NCBI GenBank assembly: GCA_032027205.1
Contig: JAVSMN010000001.1
Span: 1,851,993 to 1,915,992, forward strand
Reading direction: 5' to 3'
Origin: Zeimonas sp032027205
GTDB taxonomy: Bacteria; Pseudomonadota; Gammaproteobacteria; Burkholderiales; Burkholderiaceae_E
Length of the DNA: 64,000 nucleotides
Position 1 is the stretch's first letter; every line of letters starts with the position of its first letter. Made by a program: the position numbers and the translations under genes. Below are positions 43,565 to 52,415 of this stretch, piece by piece. The notes under the pieces were generated by a model that was not told the origin of the DNA, did no database searches, and saw only the letters and a program-made list of their open reading frames with translations.

Positions 43565-43579
43565 CGAAGGAAAGTGACG

Positions 43580-44545
43580 ATGCGCCTGCTGGTGATCCTC
43601 GATCCGCTGCCGCAGATCAAGACCTACAAGGACACGACCTACGCGATGATGGTCGAGGCCGCCGCGCGCGGCCACGCGCTCTTCGTCTGCGAGCAGCACC
43701 AGCTGTCGTATGCGGACGAGCGCGCGATGGTCGTCGCCACGCCGTTGACGATCACCGACGCCACCGGCAGCGGCGCGCCGTGGTACGCGCTCGGCACGCC
43801 CGCGCGCGAGCCGGTCGCCGCGTTCGATGCGGTGCTGATGCGCAAGGATCCGCCCTTCGACATGGAGTACGTCTACTCCACCTACCTGCTCGAGCAGGCG
43901 GTGCGCGAAGGCGGGCGCGTGTTCAACGATCCGCGCGCGATCCGCGACCACAACGAGAAGCTGTCGATCGCCGAGTTCCCCGAGTTCGCCGCGCCGACTC
44001 TGGTGACGCGCTCGGCCGACGAGCTTCGCGCCTTCGTCGAAAAGCACGACGAAGCGGTGTTCAAGCTGCTCGACGGCATGGGCGGCACGTCGATCTTCCG
44101 CGCCAAGCGCGGCGACCCGAACCTGTCGGTGATCATCGAGGCGCTGAACCTGTTCGGCGCGCGCAGCGTGATGGCGCAGCGCTACATCCCCGAGATCCGT
44201 GAGGGCGACAAGCGCGTGCTGCTGATCGGCGGCGAGGTCGTGCCCTTCAGTCTCGCGCGCATCCCGAAGACCGGCGAGTTCCGCGGCAATCTCGCCGCCG
44301 GCGGTACCGGGGTGGCGAAGCCGCTGTCGGCACGCGACCGCGAAGTTGGCGAGGCGCTCGCGCCGAAGCTCGCCGCGCGCGGGCTGCTGCTCGTCGGCCT
44401 GGACCTGATCGGCGATTACGTCACGGAAATCAACGTGACGAGCCCGACCTGCTTCCAGGAGATCCGCCAGCAGAAGGGTTTCGACGTCGCGCGCCTGTTC
44501 GTCGACAAGCTCGAGGCGGCGCTCGCGCAGCCGCGCACGGCCTGA
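43580..44545 (+). CDS. gshB: Glutathione synthase
   Basis: A 321-residue ATP-grasp enzyme adding glycine to gamma-glutamylcysteine. Clear motifs are LVILDPLPQIKTYKDTTYAM at the start, LRKDPPFD-like MRKDPPFDMEY, VFKLLDGMGGTSIFRA (ATP-grasp loop) and the Mg-binding TEINVTSPTCFQEI near the end. The AAGGAAAG ribosome site better fits the ATG at 43580 than the GTG at 43574. It completes a gshAB pair upstream of PTS genes, the usual Burkholderiales order. Confidence 0.95.
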   Translation: MRLLVILDPLPQIKTYKDTTYAMMVEAAARGHALFVCEQHQLSYADERAMVVATPLTITDATGSGAPWYALGTPAREPVAAFDAVLMRKDPPFDMEYVYSTYLLEQAVREGGRVFNDPRAIRDHNEKLSIAEFPEFAAPTLVTRSADELRAFVEKHDEAVFKLLDGMGGTSIFRAKRGDPNLSVIIEALNLFGARSVMAQRYIPEIREGDKRVLLIGGEVVPFSLARIPKTGEFRGNLAAGGTGVAKPLSARDREVGEALAPKLAARGLLLVGLDLIGDYVTEINVTSPTCFQEIRQQKGFDVARLFVDKLEAALAQPRTA

Positions 44546-44583
44546 ACGATGGCACGGCGTTTCCGCGACGCGTCCCGCCTCCG

Positions 44584-45009
44584 ATGATCGGCATTCTCGT
44601 CGTCTCGCACGAACCCTTCGGCAGCGCGCTGATCCGCTGCACGCGCCACGTGTTCGGCCGACTGCCGCCGCAACTGGCCGCGCTCGACGTCGTCCCCGAC
44701 GAGAATCCCGAGATGGCGTTGAGCGCCGGGCGCGAATTGCTCGCGCGCATCAACGACGGCAGCGGCGCCGTCGTGTTCACCGACGTCTACGGTGCCACGC
44801 CGTCGCGTATCGCCGCGCAGCTCGCCGTGCCCGATCGCGTGCGCGTCGTCGCCGGCGCGAACCTGCCGATGCTGCTGAAGGCGCTGCAGAATCGGCGCAT
44901 GCCGGTCGACGAGCTCGTCGAAGCGCTGCTCGACAGCGGCCACCGCTCGATTCGCGCGGTCGACGCCGACGATCGCGCGGCCGGCGCGCCATCGACCCCG
45001 GCTCCATGA
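44584..45009 (+). CDS. PTS EIIA component, mannose family (ManX-like)
   Basis: A 141-residue EIIA of the mannose family. The phosphorylated residue is His9 in LVVSHEPFG; TDVYGATPSRIA is the conserved neighbour of the active site. No EIIB/C/D permease is seen nearby, so this is probably part of an incomplete regulatory PTS found in many betaproteobacteria, not a sugar transporter. It overlaps ptsH by 4 bp. Confidence 0.92.
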   Translation: MIGILVVSHEPFGSALIRCTRHVFGRLPPQLAALDVVPDENPEMALSAGRELLARINDGSGAVVFTDVYGATPSRIAAQLAVPDRVRVVAGANLPMLLKALQNRRMPVDELVEALLDSGHRSIRAVDADDRAAGAPSTPAP

Positions 45010-45278
45010 CGAGGGTCGAGGTCGTGGTCGTGAACCGGCTCGGATTGCATGCGCGCCCGTCGGCGCGACTGACCGCCACCGCGTCGCGCTATCGCGCCGA
45101 GGTGTGGCTCTCGAAGGGAACGCGCCGCGTCAACGCGAAAAGCATCATGGGCGTGATGATGCTCGCTGCCGCCAAGGGCAGCACGCTGCTGATCGAGGCC
45201 GACGGGCCCGACGAGGCCGACGCGGCCGAGGCGCTGCGCGCGCTGGTCGCGTCGGGCTTCGAAGAGGAGCTCGGCTGA
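45006..45278 (+). CDS. ptsH: Phosphocarrier protein HPr
   Basis: A 90-residue HPr of normal length. His15 (NRLGLHARPSA) takes phosphate from Enzyme I, and Ser46 (NAKSIMGVMML) is the position phosphorylated by HPr kinases. It lies between the EIIA and Enzyme I genes in one operon, and passes phosphate to EIIA. An HprK-related gene is encoded nearby (48090-49037), but that kinase belongs to a separate family and need not act on this HPr. Confidence 0.96.
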   Translation: MTRVEVVVVNRLGLHARPSARLTATASRYRAEVWLSKGTRRVNAKSIMGVMMLAAAKGSTLLIEADGPDEADAAEALRALVASGFEEELG

Positions 45279-45282
45279 TCCC

Positions 45283-47001
45283 ATGTTCAGCTTGCACGGC
45301 ATCGGCGTGGGCGGTGGGATCGTCATCGGACGAGCGCGCCGGCTGGAGGCGAGCGAGCGCGACGTGCCGCGCTATCGCCTGCACGACGCGCAGATCGAAC
45401 GCGAACTCACGCGGCTCGAAACGGCGATCGAGGTCGTCAAGGCGGAGCTGCAGGCGATCGCCGAGCAGCTGCCGGAGGAGGGCCCCGCCGAAGCGCGCGC
45501 GCTGCTCGACGTGCATGCGATGATCCTCGACGATCCGGCGCTGGTCGACGCGGCGCGCGACAGCGTGCGCGAGCACCTGCGCAACGCCGAGTGGGCCTTC
45601 GCCGCGCAGGCCGCGAATCTTGCCGCGCAGTTCGACGAGATCGACGACGACTACCTGCGCGAGCGCGGGCGTGATGTGCTGCAGGTTGCCGACCGCGTGA
45701 CGCGCGTGCTCTCGGGCTCGCGCACGAGGGTGCACACCGGGCGCGACGAGCCGTGCATCTTCGTCGCCGAAGACCTCTCGCCGGCCGACATGCTGTCGCT
45801 GCGTTCGGCGGTGGGCTTCGCGATCGACCAGGGCGGCGCCACCTCGCACACGGCGATTCTCGCGCGTGGCATGAACGTGCCGGCGGTCGTGGGCGCCGGC
45901 CTGGCGAGCCGACTCATCGCCGACGACGACTGGCTGGTGCTCGATGGCGAGCAGGGCATCGTCATCGTCGCGCCCGACGAAAGCGTGCTGTCGCAGTACC
46001 GCCATCTGCAGGCGGTGAGCCTGCGCGAGCGCGAGGCGCTGCAGAAGCTGTTGAACGTGCCGACGATCACGAAGGACGGCACGCGGATCCACCTGTACGC
46101 GAACATCGAGCGGCCCGACGAGGCGGCTGCGGCACTCGTCGGCGGGGCCGAAGGAGTGGGCCTTTTCCGCTCGGAGTTCCTGTTCATGAACCGGCGCGAG
46201 TTGCCGCAGGAAGACGAGCAATACGAGGCTTATCGCGAAGCGGTGCTCGCGATGCAGGGCCGGCCCGTCACCATCCGTACGCTCGACGTCGGCGCCGACA
46301 AGACGCTGCCGCGCGCCGGCGCGCAGCTTGCGCAGAACCCGGCGCTGGGCCGGCGCGCGATCCGTTACTGCCTGTCGCAGCCGACGATGTTCCTCGCGCA
46401 GTTGCGCGCAATCCTGCGCGCGTCGGCGCACGGCCCGGTACGGTTGCTGATTCCGATGCTCGCGCACGGCCACGAAATCGACCAGACGCTGCGCCTGATC
46501 GGTATTGCCAAGGTGCAGTTGCGCGAGCGGGGCATCGCCTACGACGAGGGCATGCCGGTGGGCGGCATGGTCGAGATCCCGGCGGCTGCGCTGTCGGCGA
46601 GCCTGTTCGTGCGCCGGCTCGACTTCCTGTCGATCGGCACCAACGACCTGACGCAGTACACGTTGGCGATCGACCGCGCGGACCACGAAGTGGCTTCGCT
46701 ATACGAACCCTTCCACCCGTCGGTGCTGCGGCTTGTCGCGATGACGATCCGCGCCGCCCGACGCGCCGGCAAGCCGGTGGCGGTGTGCGGCGAGATGGCC
46801 GGCGACTGGGGCGCCACGCACCTGCTGCTCGGCATGGGGCTGCGCGAGTTCTCGATGCACCCGGCGAGCCTGCTGCGCGTCAAGCGCGAGATCCTGCGCG
46901 CCGACGTGACGAAACTGGCGCCGCGCGTGGCGCGGTTGCTGCAGGCGGTCGACCCGCTGCGGATGCGCGCGCAGCTCGCGCGGCTCGTCGCTGCACCATG
47001 A
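45283..47001 (+). CDS. ptsI: PTS Enzyme I (phosphoenolpyruvate-protein phosphotransferase)
   Basis: A 572-residue Enzyme I, normal length. The phosphorylated His189 is in GGATSHTAILARG; the PEP-binding C-terminal domain shows GLFRSEFLFMNR, TLDVGADKTLP and FLSIGTNDLTQYTLA. There is no N-terminal GAF domain, so it is PtsI and not PtsP. It starts four bases after ptsH. Its 3' end overlaps by about 120 bp the convergent nucleotidyltransferase gene, an unusual arrangement for a conserved gene. Confidence 0.96.
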   Translation: MFSLHGIGVGGGIVIGRARRLEASERDVPRYRLHDAQIERELTRLETAIEVVKAELQAIAEQLPEEGPAEARALLDVHAMILDDPALVDAARDSVREHLRNAEWAFAAQAANLAAQFDEIDDDYLRERGRDVLQVADRVTRVLSGSRTRVHTGRDEPCIFVAEDLSPADMLSLRSAVGFAIDQGGATSHTAILARGMNVPAVVGAGLASRLIADDDWLVLDGEQGIVIVAPDESVLSQYRHLQAVSLREREALQKLLNVPTITKDGTRIHLYANIERPDEAAAALVGGAEGVGLFRSEFLFMNRRELPQEDEQYEAYREAVLAMQGRPVTIRTLDVGADKTLPRAGAQLAQNPALGRRAIRYCLSQPTMFLAQLRAILRASAHGPVRLLIPMLAHGHEIDQTLRLIGIAKVQLRERGIAYDEGMPVGGMVEIPAAALSASLFVRRLDFLSIGTNDLTQYTLAIDRADHEVASLYEPFHPSVLRLVAMTIRAARRAGKPVAVCGEMAGDWGATHLLLGMGLREFSMHPASLLRVKREILRADVTKLAPRVARLLQAVDPLRMRAQLARLVAAP

Positions 47002-48097
47002 ACTTGCGGCCGAGGTGCCACGCCAGCATCGGCGCCGGCATCCGGATCCAGTGCGAGCGGATGTAGAGCAGCAGCCTCGCGGCGCGCGCGCTCCGGTTCG
47101 TTGCATCAGGGTGCGTGGGGAACAACGCGAGCGGCATCAGGCGGTCGGTCATGTGCACGACCGCGGCCGGCGGCGCGCCCGCCTGCGAAGCGGCGATTAC
47201 CGCAGCCGGGATTGGCGTGCCGAGGCAACGCTGTGCCTGGCGCAGTGCGTGGAATGCCGGCCGTGCGAGATCGAGCGCTTCGGCGCGCGGCCAGAAGTCG
47301 TCCCAGAAGCCCGGCTCGTGCGCCGAGAAATGGCGCAACAGTTCGTCGATGTCGACGAGCTCGCGCAATGCATCGGCGAGGTCGGAGCTCGACATCAGGT
47401 GCGTCATCGCGTGCAACGTCATGTCGATCGGCGACAGCACGTGCAGCGGGGTGCCGGGCAGCGGCCGCGCGCTTTCGAGCAAGAGTCGTGCATCGGGCTT
47501 CGCGCGTGCCGTCGACATCAGGATGTTGTGGTGCAGGTCGACTTCGACCTGGCGGTCGGCGTGGCGCAGCGGCGGCAGTTCGTGCGACCACGAACGGTAA
47601 TAGCGCTCGTCGTGCGGATCGAGTTGCACGGCGGTCCACCCGCGCTCGCGCAGCCGCGACTCGACGCCGGCCAGCTCCCCGCGCGGCACGAGCAGGTCGA
47701 CATCGACGAAGTAGCGGCCGCGTGCGTTCGGCAAACCGCCGATCGCGTAGGCGCAACCCTTGAGCACGACGAGTGGCGGAGGCAACTCGTCGCGAAGCGC
47801 AGGCACGACGCGGTCGAGTTCCCACAGGGCCGCGCGTCGCTGCGCCTCGGCGTGCGCGAGCGCGCCCCGCAGTTGATCGACGGCCGCGCGGGGCAGCGCG
47901 TCGAGCAGGTGCGCCTCGCGCAACTGCCACCCGATTCGGGCGAGCAGCCGGGCGCGCCGCAGCACGCGCAACAGCAGGTCGAGCTCGCGCGGCAGAAGTG
48001 CGGCGATGCGGTGCGGGTCGCGCAGCGCCGCGACGAGCAGCCGGCGCACGCGTGCCTCGGGCGATGCGTCGATGCCTGCGCAGATGCGTTCAGGCAT
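46880..48097 (-). CDS. Nucleotidyltransferase family protein (NTP_transf_5-like), HprK-related-A operon
   Basis: A 405-residue protein resembling the large nucleotidyltransferases found with HprK-related and PqqD-like genes. LVVLKGCAYAIGG, then RYFVDVDLLVPRGEL gives the DxD metal site, followed by VEVDLHHNIL. The ATG at 48097 overlaps the kinase gene's stop by 8 bp. The last 35-40 residues are Arg/Ala-rich and overlap the end of ptsI on the other strand, so the true functional end may be slightly earlier. The substrate is unknown. Confidence 0.78.
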   Translation of the reverse strand: MPERICAGIDASPEARVRRLLVAALRDPHRIAALLPRELDLLLRVLRRARLLARIGWQLREAHLLDALPRAAVDQLRGALAHAEAQRRAALWELDRVVPALRDELPPPLVVLKGCAYAIGGLPNARGRYFVDVDLLVPRGELAGVESRLRERGWTAVQLDPHDERYYRSWSHELPPLRHADRQVEVDLHHNILMSTARAKPDARLLLESARPLPGTPLHVLSPIDMTLHAMTHLMSSSDLADALRELVDIDELLRHFSAHEPGFWDDFWPRAEALDLARPAFHALRQAQRCLGTPIPAAVIAASQAGAPPAAVVHMTDRLMPLALFPTHPDATNRSARAARLLLYIRSHWIRMPAPMLAWHLGRKFMVQRRAARAARASAAGRPPAATAPRAAPVSSRRRAGSRA

Positions 48098-49037
48098 CGA
48101 CTGGTTCCCGGGTATCGACCGGCGCCTCCAACGCGTTGAGCGCTCGGACCGCTTCGTCGAGCGACGAATAGCGAAGGCGCAACCGGCGCGATGCGCCGAC
48201 GATCGTCCTGACCGTCTCGAATGCGGATTCGCCGAGCAGTTCGTAGTTGAAGGCGTTCGTCGCCAGCGAGAAAAACGCCTGGTCGGCGGGAACGCTTTCG
48301 AGCGAGAGCGTGGCGCCCGCCGCCCAGCGCGGGAAGACGATCCAGGCGGCACGCGCCGTCTCGCCCGCGCGCTCGACGCTGTCGGAGGGCGCGCGCAGAT
48401 GCACGATGTCGCCTTTTGCGGTCGCCTCGATGCGCGGCCCGAAGAACGCGCCCGGCGCGAACGCGCGCAGCACGTCGATCGACTCGTTCTTCAGCGGCAT
48501 CGGCCGCGGAAACGGAACGAAGTCGGCCGTGCCGGGACGCACGAGGCCGAACTCGTCGGACAGCAGGCGCCAGCCTCGATGCGCCAGCGCCGCGCACAAC
48601 GTGGTCTTGCCGTGGCCGGGCATAGCCGGCATGACCAGTGCGCGTCCGTCGCGTTCGAGCACCGCGGCATGCAGCATCAGGAAACCGTGAAAACGCAACG
48701 CGACGACGAGGTTCAGCCCCCATTCGAGCACCGCGAGCGCGTGCGCGGCGGGGCGGTCGTCGTGGGGGGCGCGCCCGTCGACGAGAAAGCGCACGCGTCG
48801 CGGCGCGCCGGGCCGGCGCAGCCGCGCCTCGCGCAGCGAGACATGCCCGTGGAATACGCGCTCGTCGTCGATCACCGGGTAATCGCGATACAGCGAATGC
48901 AATGCAATCGCGACGTCACGCAGGCCGATGGTGATGCGGAAGTCGAATGGACCGATGCGCAGGCCGATTCCGGTGCGAAGACGCTCGGCGAACGTCTCGG
49001 CGTTCAGCGCAGCGACCGGGGTCGCCGGAGCGTTCAC
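48090..49037 (-). CDS. HprK-related kinase A
   Basis: A 315-residue protein related to the kinase domain of HPr kinase/phosphorylase. Walker A is PAMPGHGKTTLCAALAHRG, followed by LLSDEFGLV, where HprK proteins carry an acidic metal site. It lacks the N-terminal HprK domain. The family occurs with a PqqD-like protein and a nucleotidyltransferase in what is predicted to be a peptide or small-molecule modification system. The start overlaps the PqqD-like gene stop (ATGA). Whether it phosphorylates HPr is unknown; the neighbouring ptsH is suggestive but belongs to another operon. Confidence 0.88.
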   Translation of the reverse strand: MNAPATPVAALNAETFAERLRTGIGLRIGPFDFRITIGLRDVAIALHSLYRDYPVIDDERVFHGHVSLREARLRRPGAPRRVRFLVDGRAPHDDRPAAHALAVLEWGLNLVVALRFHGFLMLHAAVLERDGRALVMPAMPGHGKTTLCAALAHRGWRLLSDEFGLVRPGTADFVPFPRPMPLKNESIDVLRAFAPGAFFGPRIEATAKGDIVHLRAPSDSVERAGETARAAWIVFPRWAAGATLSLESVPADQAFFSLATNAFNYELLGESAFETVRTIVGASRRLRLRYSSLDEAVRALNALEAPVDTREPVDA

Positions 49038-49336
49038 ACCGCGACCGGCTCGACCAGTCCGACGCGCTCGAGATGAGACAGCAACTCCTCGACGTGGCGC
49101 AGGAATTGGGGATCTGGTGAGGCGCCCTGCAGGTTGGCCAGCGCATGCGCTGCCTCAAGGGCATCGCGGGGATCGAGGAGGCACTCGCGCAGCAGAAGGG
49201 CGGCGCCGTCGTTCAGGAAATGCGTCTGGCCGGACGGCCGGTGATAGAGGACGTGTCCCGAGTCGGAATGCGCCCAGGCGAAGGGCGCGTCGGACGGAAC
49301 CCGCCAGCGGGTCGCTCCGCCGGCGAGCGGGCTCAT
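49034..49336 (-). CDS. PqqD-like protein of the HprK-related-A system
   Basis: A 100-residue protein matching the PqqD-like partner of HprK-related kinase A: HVLYHRPSGQTHFLNDGAAL followed by a helical C-terminus (VEELLSHLERVGLVEPV). PqqD proteins are peptide chaperones that present a precursor peptide to a modifying enzyme. Overlaps with both neighbours are 4 bp, so translation is coupled. By analogy it may present the small protein encoded just upstream; this is a hypothesis. Confidence 0.85.
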   Translation of the reverse strand: MSPLAGGATRWRVPSDAPFAWAHSDSGHVLYHRPSGQTHFLNDGAALLLRECLLDPRDALEAAHALANLQGASPDPQFLRHVEELLSHLERVGLVEPVAV

Positions 49337-49845
49337 ACGTCGGTGATGTTCACGCGCGTGCCGAACGAGGCGATCGAGAGGGCGGACACGAATGCACCCC
49401 GAACGCCGTCGTTCACGTTCTTCGCTTCCAGGTTCTGCGCGTTGTTGCAGTTGTCGTTGGGCGAGTAGTAGTAGGTGCCGCCGTCGGCGCACATTTCGCT
49501 CGTATTGACCGACGCGTATTGCGGCTTGTTGTTGGGGCCGAGGCCGTCGTACTTGCAGTACGTCCGCCCCTCGGTGAACCTCGTGACTTCGATTTCCGAG
49601 TCGGGCGCCACGAACCAGCCCTTCTCGTTCCCCCCCAGTCCGGGATCCTTCGCACACAGCAGGGTGTCGGGAGTGGACTTCACGAGAACTGCACTGGTGC
49701 GCGCGACCTCGGCGGCGACGCCCTGGCGCAGCGAGAAGATCGTCGGCATGGCGACGAGCAGTGCGCGCCGTCCGGTTGACGGAGCGGGGCTCGATGGATG
49801 CTGCGAGGGCGATGCATCGCCCTGGCTCCGAACGGAGTCGTTCAT
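49333..49845 (-). CDS. Uncharacterised protein, first gene of the HprK-related-A operon (possible substrate)
   Basis: A 170-residue protein without a family I recognise. A Ser/Pro-rich, low-complexity start (residues 1-25) is followed by GRRALLVAMPTIFSLRQGVA, a possible signal or membrane segment, then a Cys/Asn/Tyr-rich part (LLCAKDPG, TYCKYDGLGPNNKPQ, EMCADGGTYYYSPNDNCNNA) that looks extracytoplasmic. GGGGAG precedes the ATG at 49845. Being first in the operon and coupled to the PqqD-like gene, it could be the modified target of the system. Confidence 0.7.
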   Translation of the reverse strand: MNDSVRSQGDASPSQHPSSPAPSTGRRALLVAMPTIFSLRQGVAAEVARTSAVLVKSTPDTLLCAKDPGLGGNEKGWFVAPDSEIEVTRFTEGRTYCKYDGLGPNNKPQYASVNTSEMCADGGTYYYSPNDNCNNAQNLEAKNVNDGVRGAFVSALSIASFGTRVNITDV

Positions 49846-50049
49846 GTCGAAACTCCCCTGCCCATGCGTTCTTGTCTTTTCAAGAAAGTAAGCAAGAAAC
49901 GCGCCAACTCCATGCGCTTCGAGGGGGAAAGCGGCGTCGCGAGGCCTGCTGAAAACCGCTCTGTAAAGTGCGCCGACACTTCCACCCGCCGTCACGACGC
50001 CGCCGGTAGCGTTCCCGCGAACGCGTCCCGCCTCCCGCCACACCCCGAA

Positions 50050-51342
50050 TCAAGCCTTCGACGGCTGCGGCAGTCGCGCGAACAGCAATGCACCCAAACC
50101 GAGCATCAGGGCGATCGTGCCGAAGGCGGCCGTGAACGGCGGCCATCCTCGCGCCACCGCGAAGGACGCGGCGACGCCCGTCAGCCACTGCATCAGTGCC
50201 ACGCCGAGGAACAGCGCCATCGTGAACAGCGACAGCGCGCGGCCCGTCATCGAAGCCGGATACGCATCGCGCACGTCGGCGTACTGCAGCACGCCGTAGC
50301 CGAAGAGCAGCGAGAAGGCGATCGAGATCACCACGTCGAACCAGGCGTTCAAGCCGGGCGCGAGCAGCACGAACAGCGCCGCGCAGCCGAGCGTTCCGCC
50401 GAGCAGCCAGCGTCGCCGCGTCGCGGGTCCCGGGTCGAGTCGGCCGAACAGCGGAGGGCTGATCATCGACGCCACCGACACGGCGATCGCGACGTTGCCG
50501 CTGGCGACGAGCGAGAAGCCGTAGCGATCGACCAGCAGCGGTCCGAGCCACAACCCGCGCAGCGAGACGAAGGCCGCGTAGCTGACCGTGGCCAGCGCGA
50601 GGATGCCCCAGGTATGCGGCATCGCGAACAGCGACGCGAAGCCGCGCAGCGCCTGTCCCAGCGACTCGCGTTCGGCGCGCGCAGGCGCCCCCGTCGCAGC
50701 CCCCATCGGTCGCTCGCCGTCGACCATCGTTGCGCGCGGCGCTTCCCGTTCGCGCACGAAGTACGCGATCGCCAGCCACGCCACGGCCGACAGAACCCCG
50801 AGCGCCACGAAGCCCGAACGCCAGGTGCCGGCCTCGATCAGCCACGCCAACGGCGTGCCGGTCGCGAGCATCCCCATGCCGCCGAGACCGAGCACGAGTC
50901 CCGACACCGATGCGTAGCGCGTGGCGGGAAAGCGTTGTGCGATGAACACGGTGCAGACGAGGAAGGCCGGCGCGCAGCCGATGCCGATCAGCGCCTGGCC
51001 GATCAGCAGGACGCCGAAGTTGTCCGTGAACGCGGACAGCGCCGATCCGGCGATGGTGAGCGGGAACGCGACGAGCACCGTGCGGCGCACGCCATACAGG
51101 TCGATGCCGATGCCCATCAGCAACTGCAGCGCGCCGAAGGCGAGATGGAAGGTGCCGGCGAACACGCCGAGCGCCTGCGGGTCGAGGCCGAACTCGGCCT
51201 GCAGCTGCGGCGCCATGATCGCCGCCACCGTGCGGTACGCCTGGCTCAGCGCGAAGCCGCCGGTGAGCGCGAGCAGCATCGCCCAAGCGGAGCCAAGGTG
51301 GTCGGACGCGGAGCGGTAGCGCAGGGCGGAGTCGGCTGGCAT
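50050..51342 (-). CDS. Major facilitator superfamily transporter
   Basis: A 430-residue MFS transporter with about twelve spans and a central charged loop (residues about 200-225). LMGIGIDLYGVRRTVLVAFP is the typical loop 2-3 motif, and TGTPLAWLIEAGTWR a mid-protein signature. It is downstream of, and on the same strand as, the LysR gene, which may control it. The cargo is unknown; organic acids are common for this group. Confidence 0.88.
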   Translation of the reverse strand: MPADSALRYRSASDHLGSAWAMLLALTGGFALSQAYRTVAAIMAPQLQAEFGLDPQALGVFAGTFHLAFGALQLLMGIGIDLYGVRRTVLVAFPLTIAGSALSAFTDNFGVLLIGQALIGIGCAPAFLVCTVFIAQRFPATRYASVSGLVLGLGGMGMLATGTPLAWLIEAGTWRSGFVALGVLSAVAWLAIAYFVREREAPRATMVDGERPMGAATGAPARAERESLGQALRGFASLFAMPHTWGILALATVSYAAFVSLRGLWLGPLLVDRYGFSLVASGNVAIAVSVASMISPPLFGRLDPGPATRRRWLLGGTLGCAALFVLLAPGLNAWFDVVISIAFSLLFGYGVLQYADVRDAYPASMTGRALSLFTMALFLGVALMQWLTGVAASFAVARGWPPFTAAFGTIALMLGLGALLFARLPQPSKA

Positions 51343-51389
51343 GGACGAACGCGCACGGCGCTTGCGCGCGCGTCGCGGAGGAGCGCCGA

Positions 51390-52322
51390 CTATAAGCCCT
51401 GGCGCGACCGACGCGCGGACCGGCGTCGCACCGCTGCCGAATCGGCGTCGGCCAGCAGCTCGATCAAGGCCTGCGCAGCCACCGAAGGCGAGCGCCCGGT
51501 GCGCCGGATCATTCCCATCGTCCGCTCGATGCGCGGCGAGTGCAGCGGCACTTGCGCCAGGCCGGCGAACGCCAGCAGTGGCGTAGTCGACGAAGGCAGC
51601 GCAGCGACGCCAAGACCCTCCCGGACGAGCGCGCCGACGGTGGCCAGGTGCGCGGCGTCGTAGCCGCCGTGTGGGTCGATTCCGGCCTGCGCGCAGGCCG
51701 CCTCGATGTGCTGCCGCACGCTCGAGGTCCTGGACATCGAGACCATCGGCGATTGCAGCATCTGCTCCCAGGAGACCGAGCGCCGGCGCGCGAGCGGATG
51801 GTCCTGTCGGCACAGCATCACGAAGCGATCGACGAGCATCGGTTCGAAGGACAGATCGCGATCGCTCGACGGCTCGACCGTCAGGCCGAAGTCCGCTCTT
51901 CCGCTTTCGACCAGGTCCTGGATCTCGTCGTGCAGCGTATCGCGGATCGACACGTCGATCCCCGGGTGCAGGCGCTTCAGCCTTGCCAGCGCTCGCGGCA
52001 GCGTGAGCGCGGCGAGTGACGGCAGCGCTGCGACGACGATGCGTCCTCGCCGGCGAGCCAGGTAGTCGTGCAGGTTGCCGGTGACCGCATCGAACTCCTC
52101 GAGCAGCCGCGACGCGAGCCGAAGCAGCTCCTGCCCCTCGGCGGTCAGCGCCAGGCGCCGCGTGGTCCGGTCGAACAGGCGCACGTCGAGCACGAACTCG
52201 AGCTTGCGGATCGTCGCGCTGAGCGCCGGCTGCGACAGGTGCAGGCGTGCGGCGGCCTCGCGAAAGCTGCCGACCTCGGCCACCGCGCGGAACGCCTGCA
52301 GTTGGCGCAGCGTCACATTCAT
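51390..52322 (-). CDS. LysR-family transcriptional regulator
   Basis: A 310-residue LysR regulator. The N-terminal helix-turn-helix is textbook (GSFREAAARLHLSQPALSAT), followed by the LysR substrate-binding domain (VVAALPSLAALTLPRALARL). It is divergent from the AtuA/TRAP operon, with 93 bp between start codons, and upstream of an MFS gene, the usual position for control of both. The effector is probably the operon's substrate or a CoA derivative of it. Confidence 0.94.
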   Translation of the reverse strand: MNVTLRQLQAFRAVAEVGSFREAAARLHLSQPALSATIRKLEFVLDVRLFDRTTRRLALTAEGQELLRLASRLLEEFDAVTGNLHDYLARRRGRIVVAALPSLAALTLPRALARLKRLHPGIDVSIRDTLHDEIQDLVESGRADFGLTVEPSSDRDLSFEPMLVDRFVMLCRQDHPLARRRSVSWEQMLQSPMVSMSRTSSVRQHIEAACAQAGIDPHGGYDAAHLATVGALVREGLGVAALPSSTTPLLAFAGLAQVPLHSPRIERTMGMIRRTGRSPSVAAQALIELLADADSAAVRRRSARRSRQGL

Positions 52323-52415
52323 AAGAAGAACGGATCAATACATCGGATAAATCGATTTGCCAAGCGGATCCTGCACGGGGCAACCTCGATCCGCTCGGAG
52401 CAGACGACGAACAGG

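Noticed and set aside
49798..51663. Plus-strand frame of more than 600 codons antisense to the MFS gene
   Set aside because: Low-complexity translation with no family; the opposite strand encodes a complete 12-span transporter.
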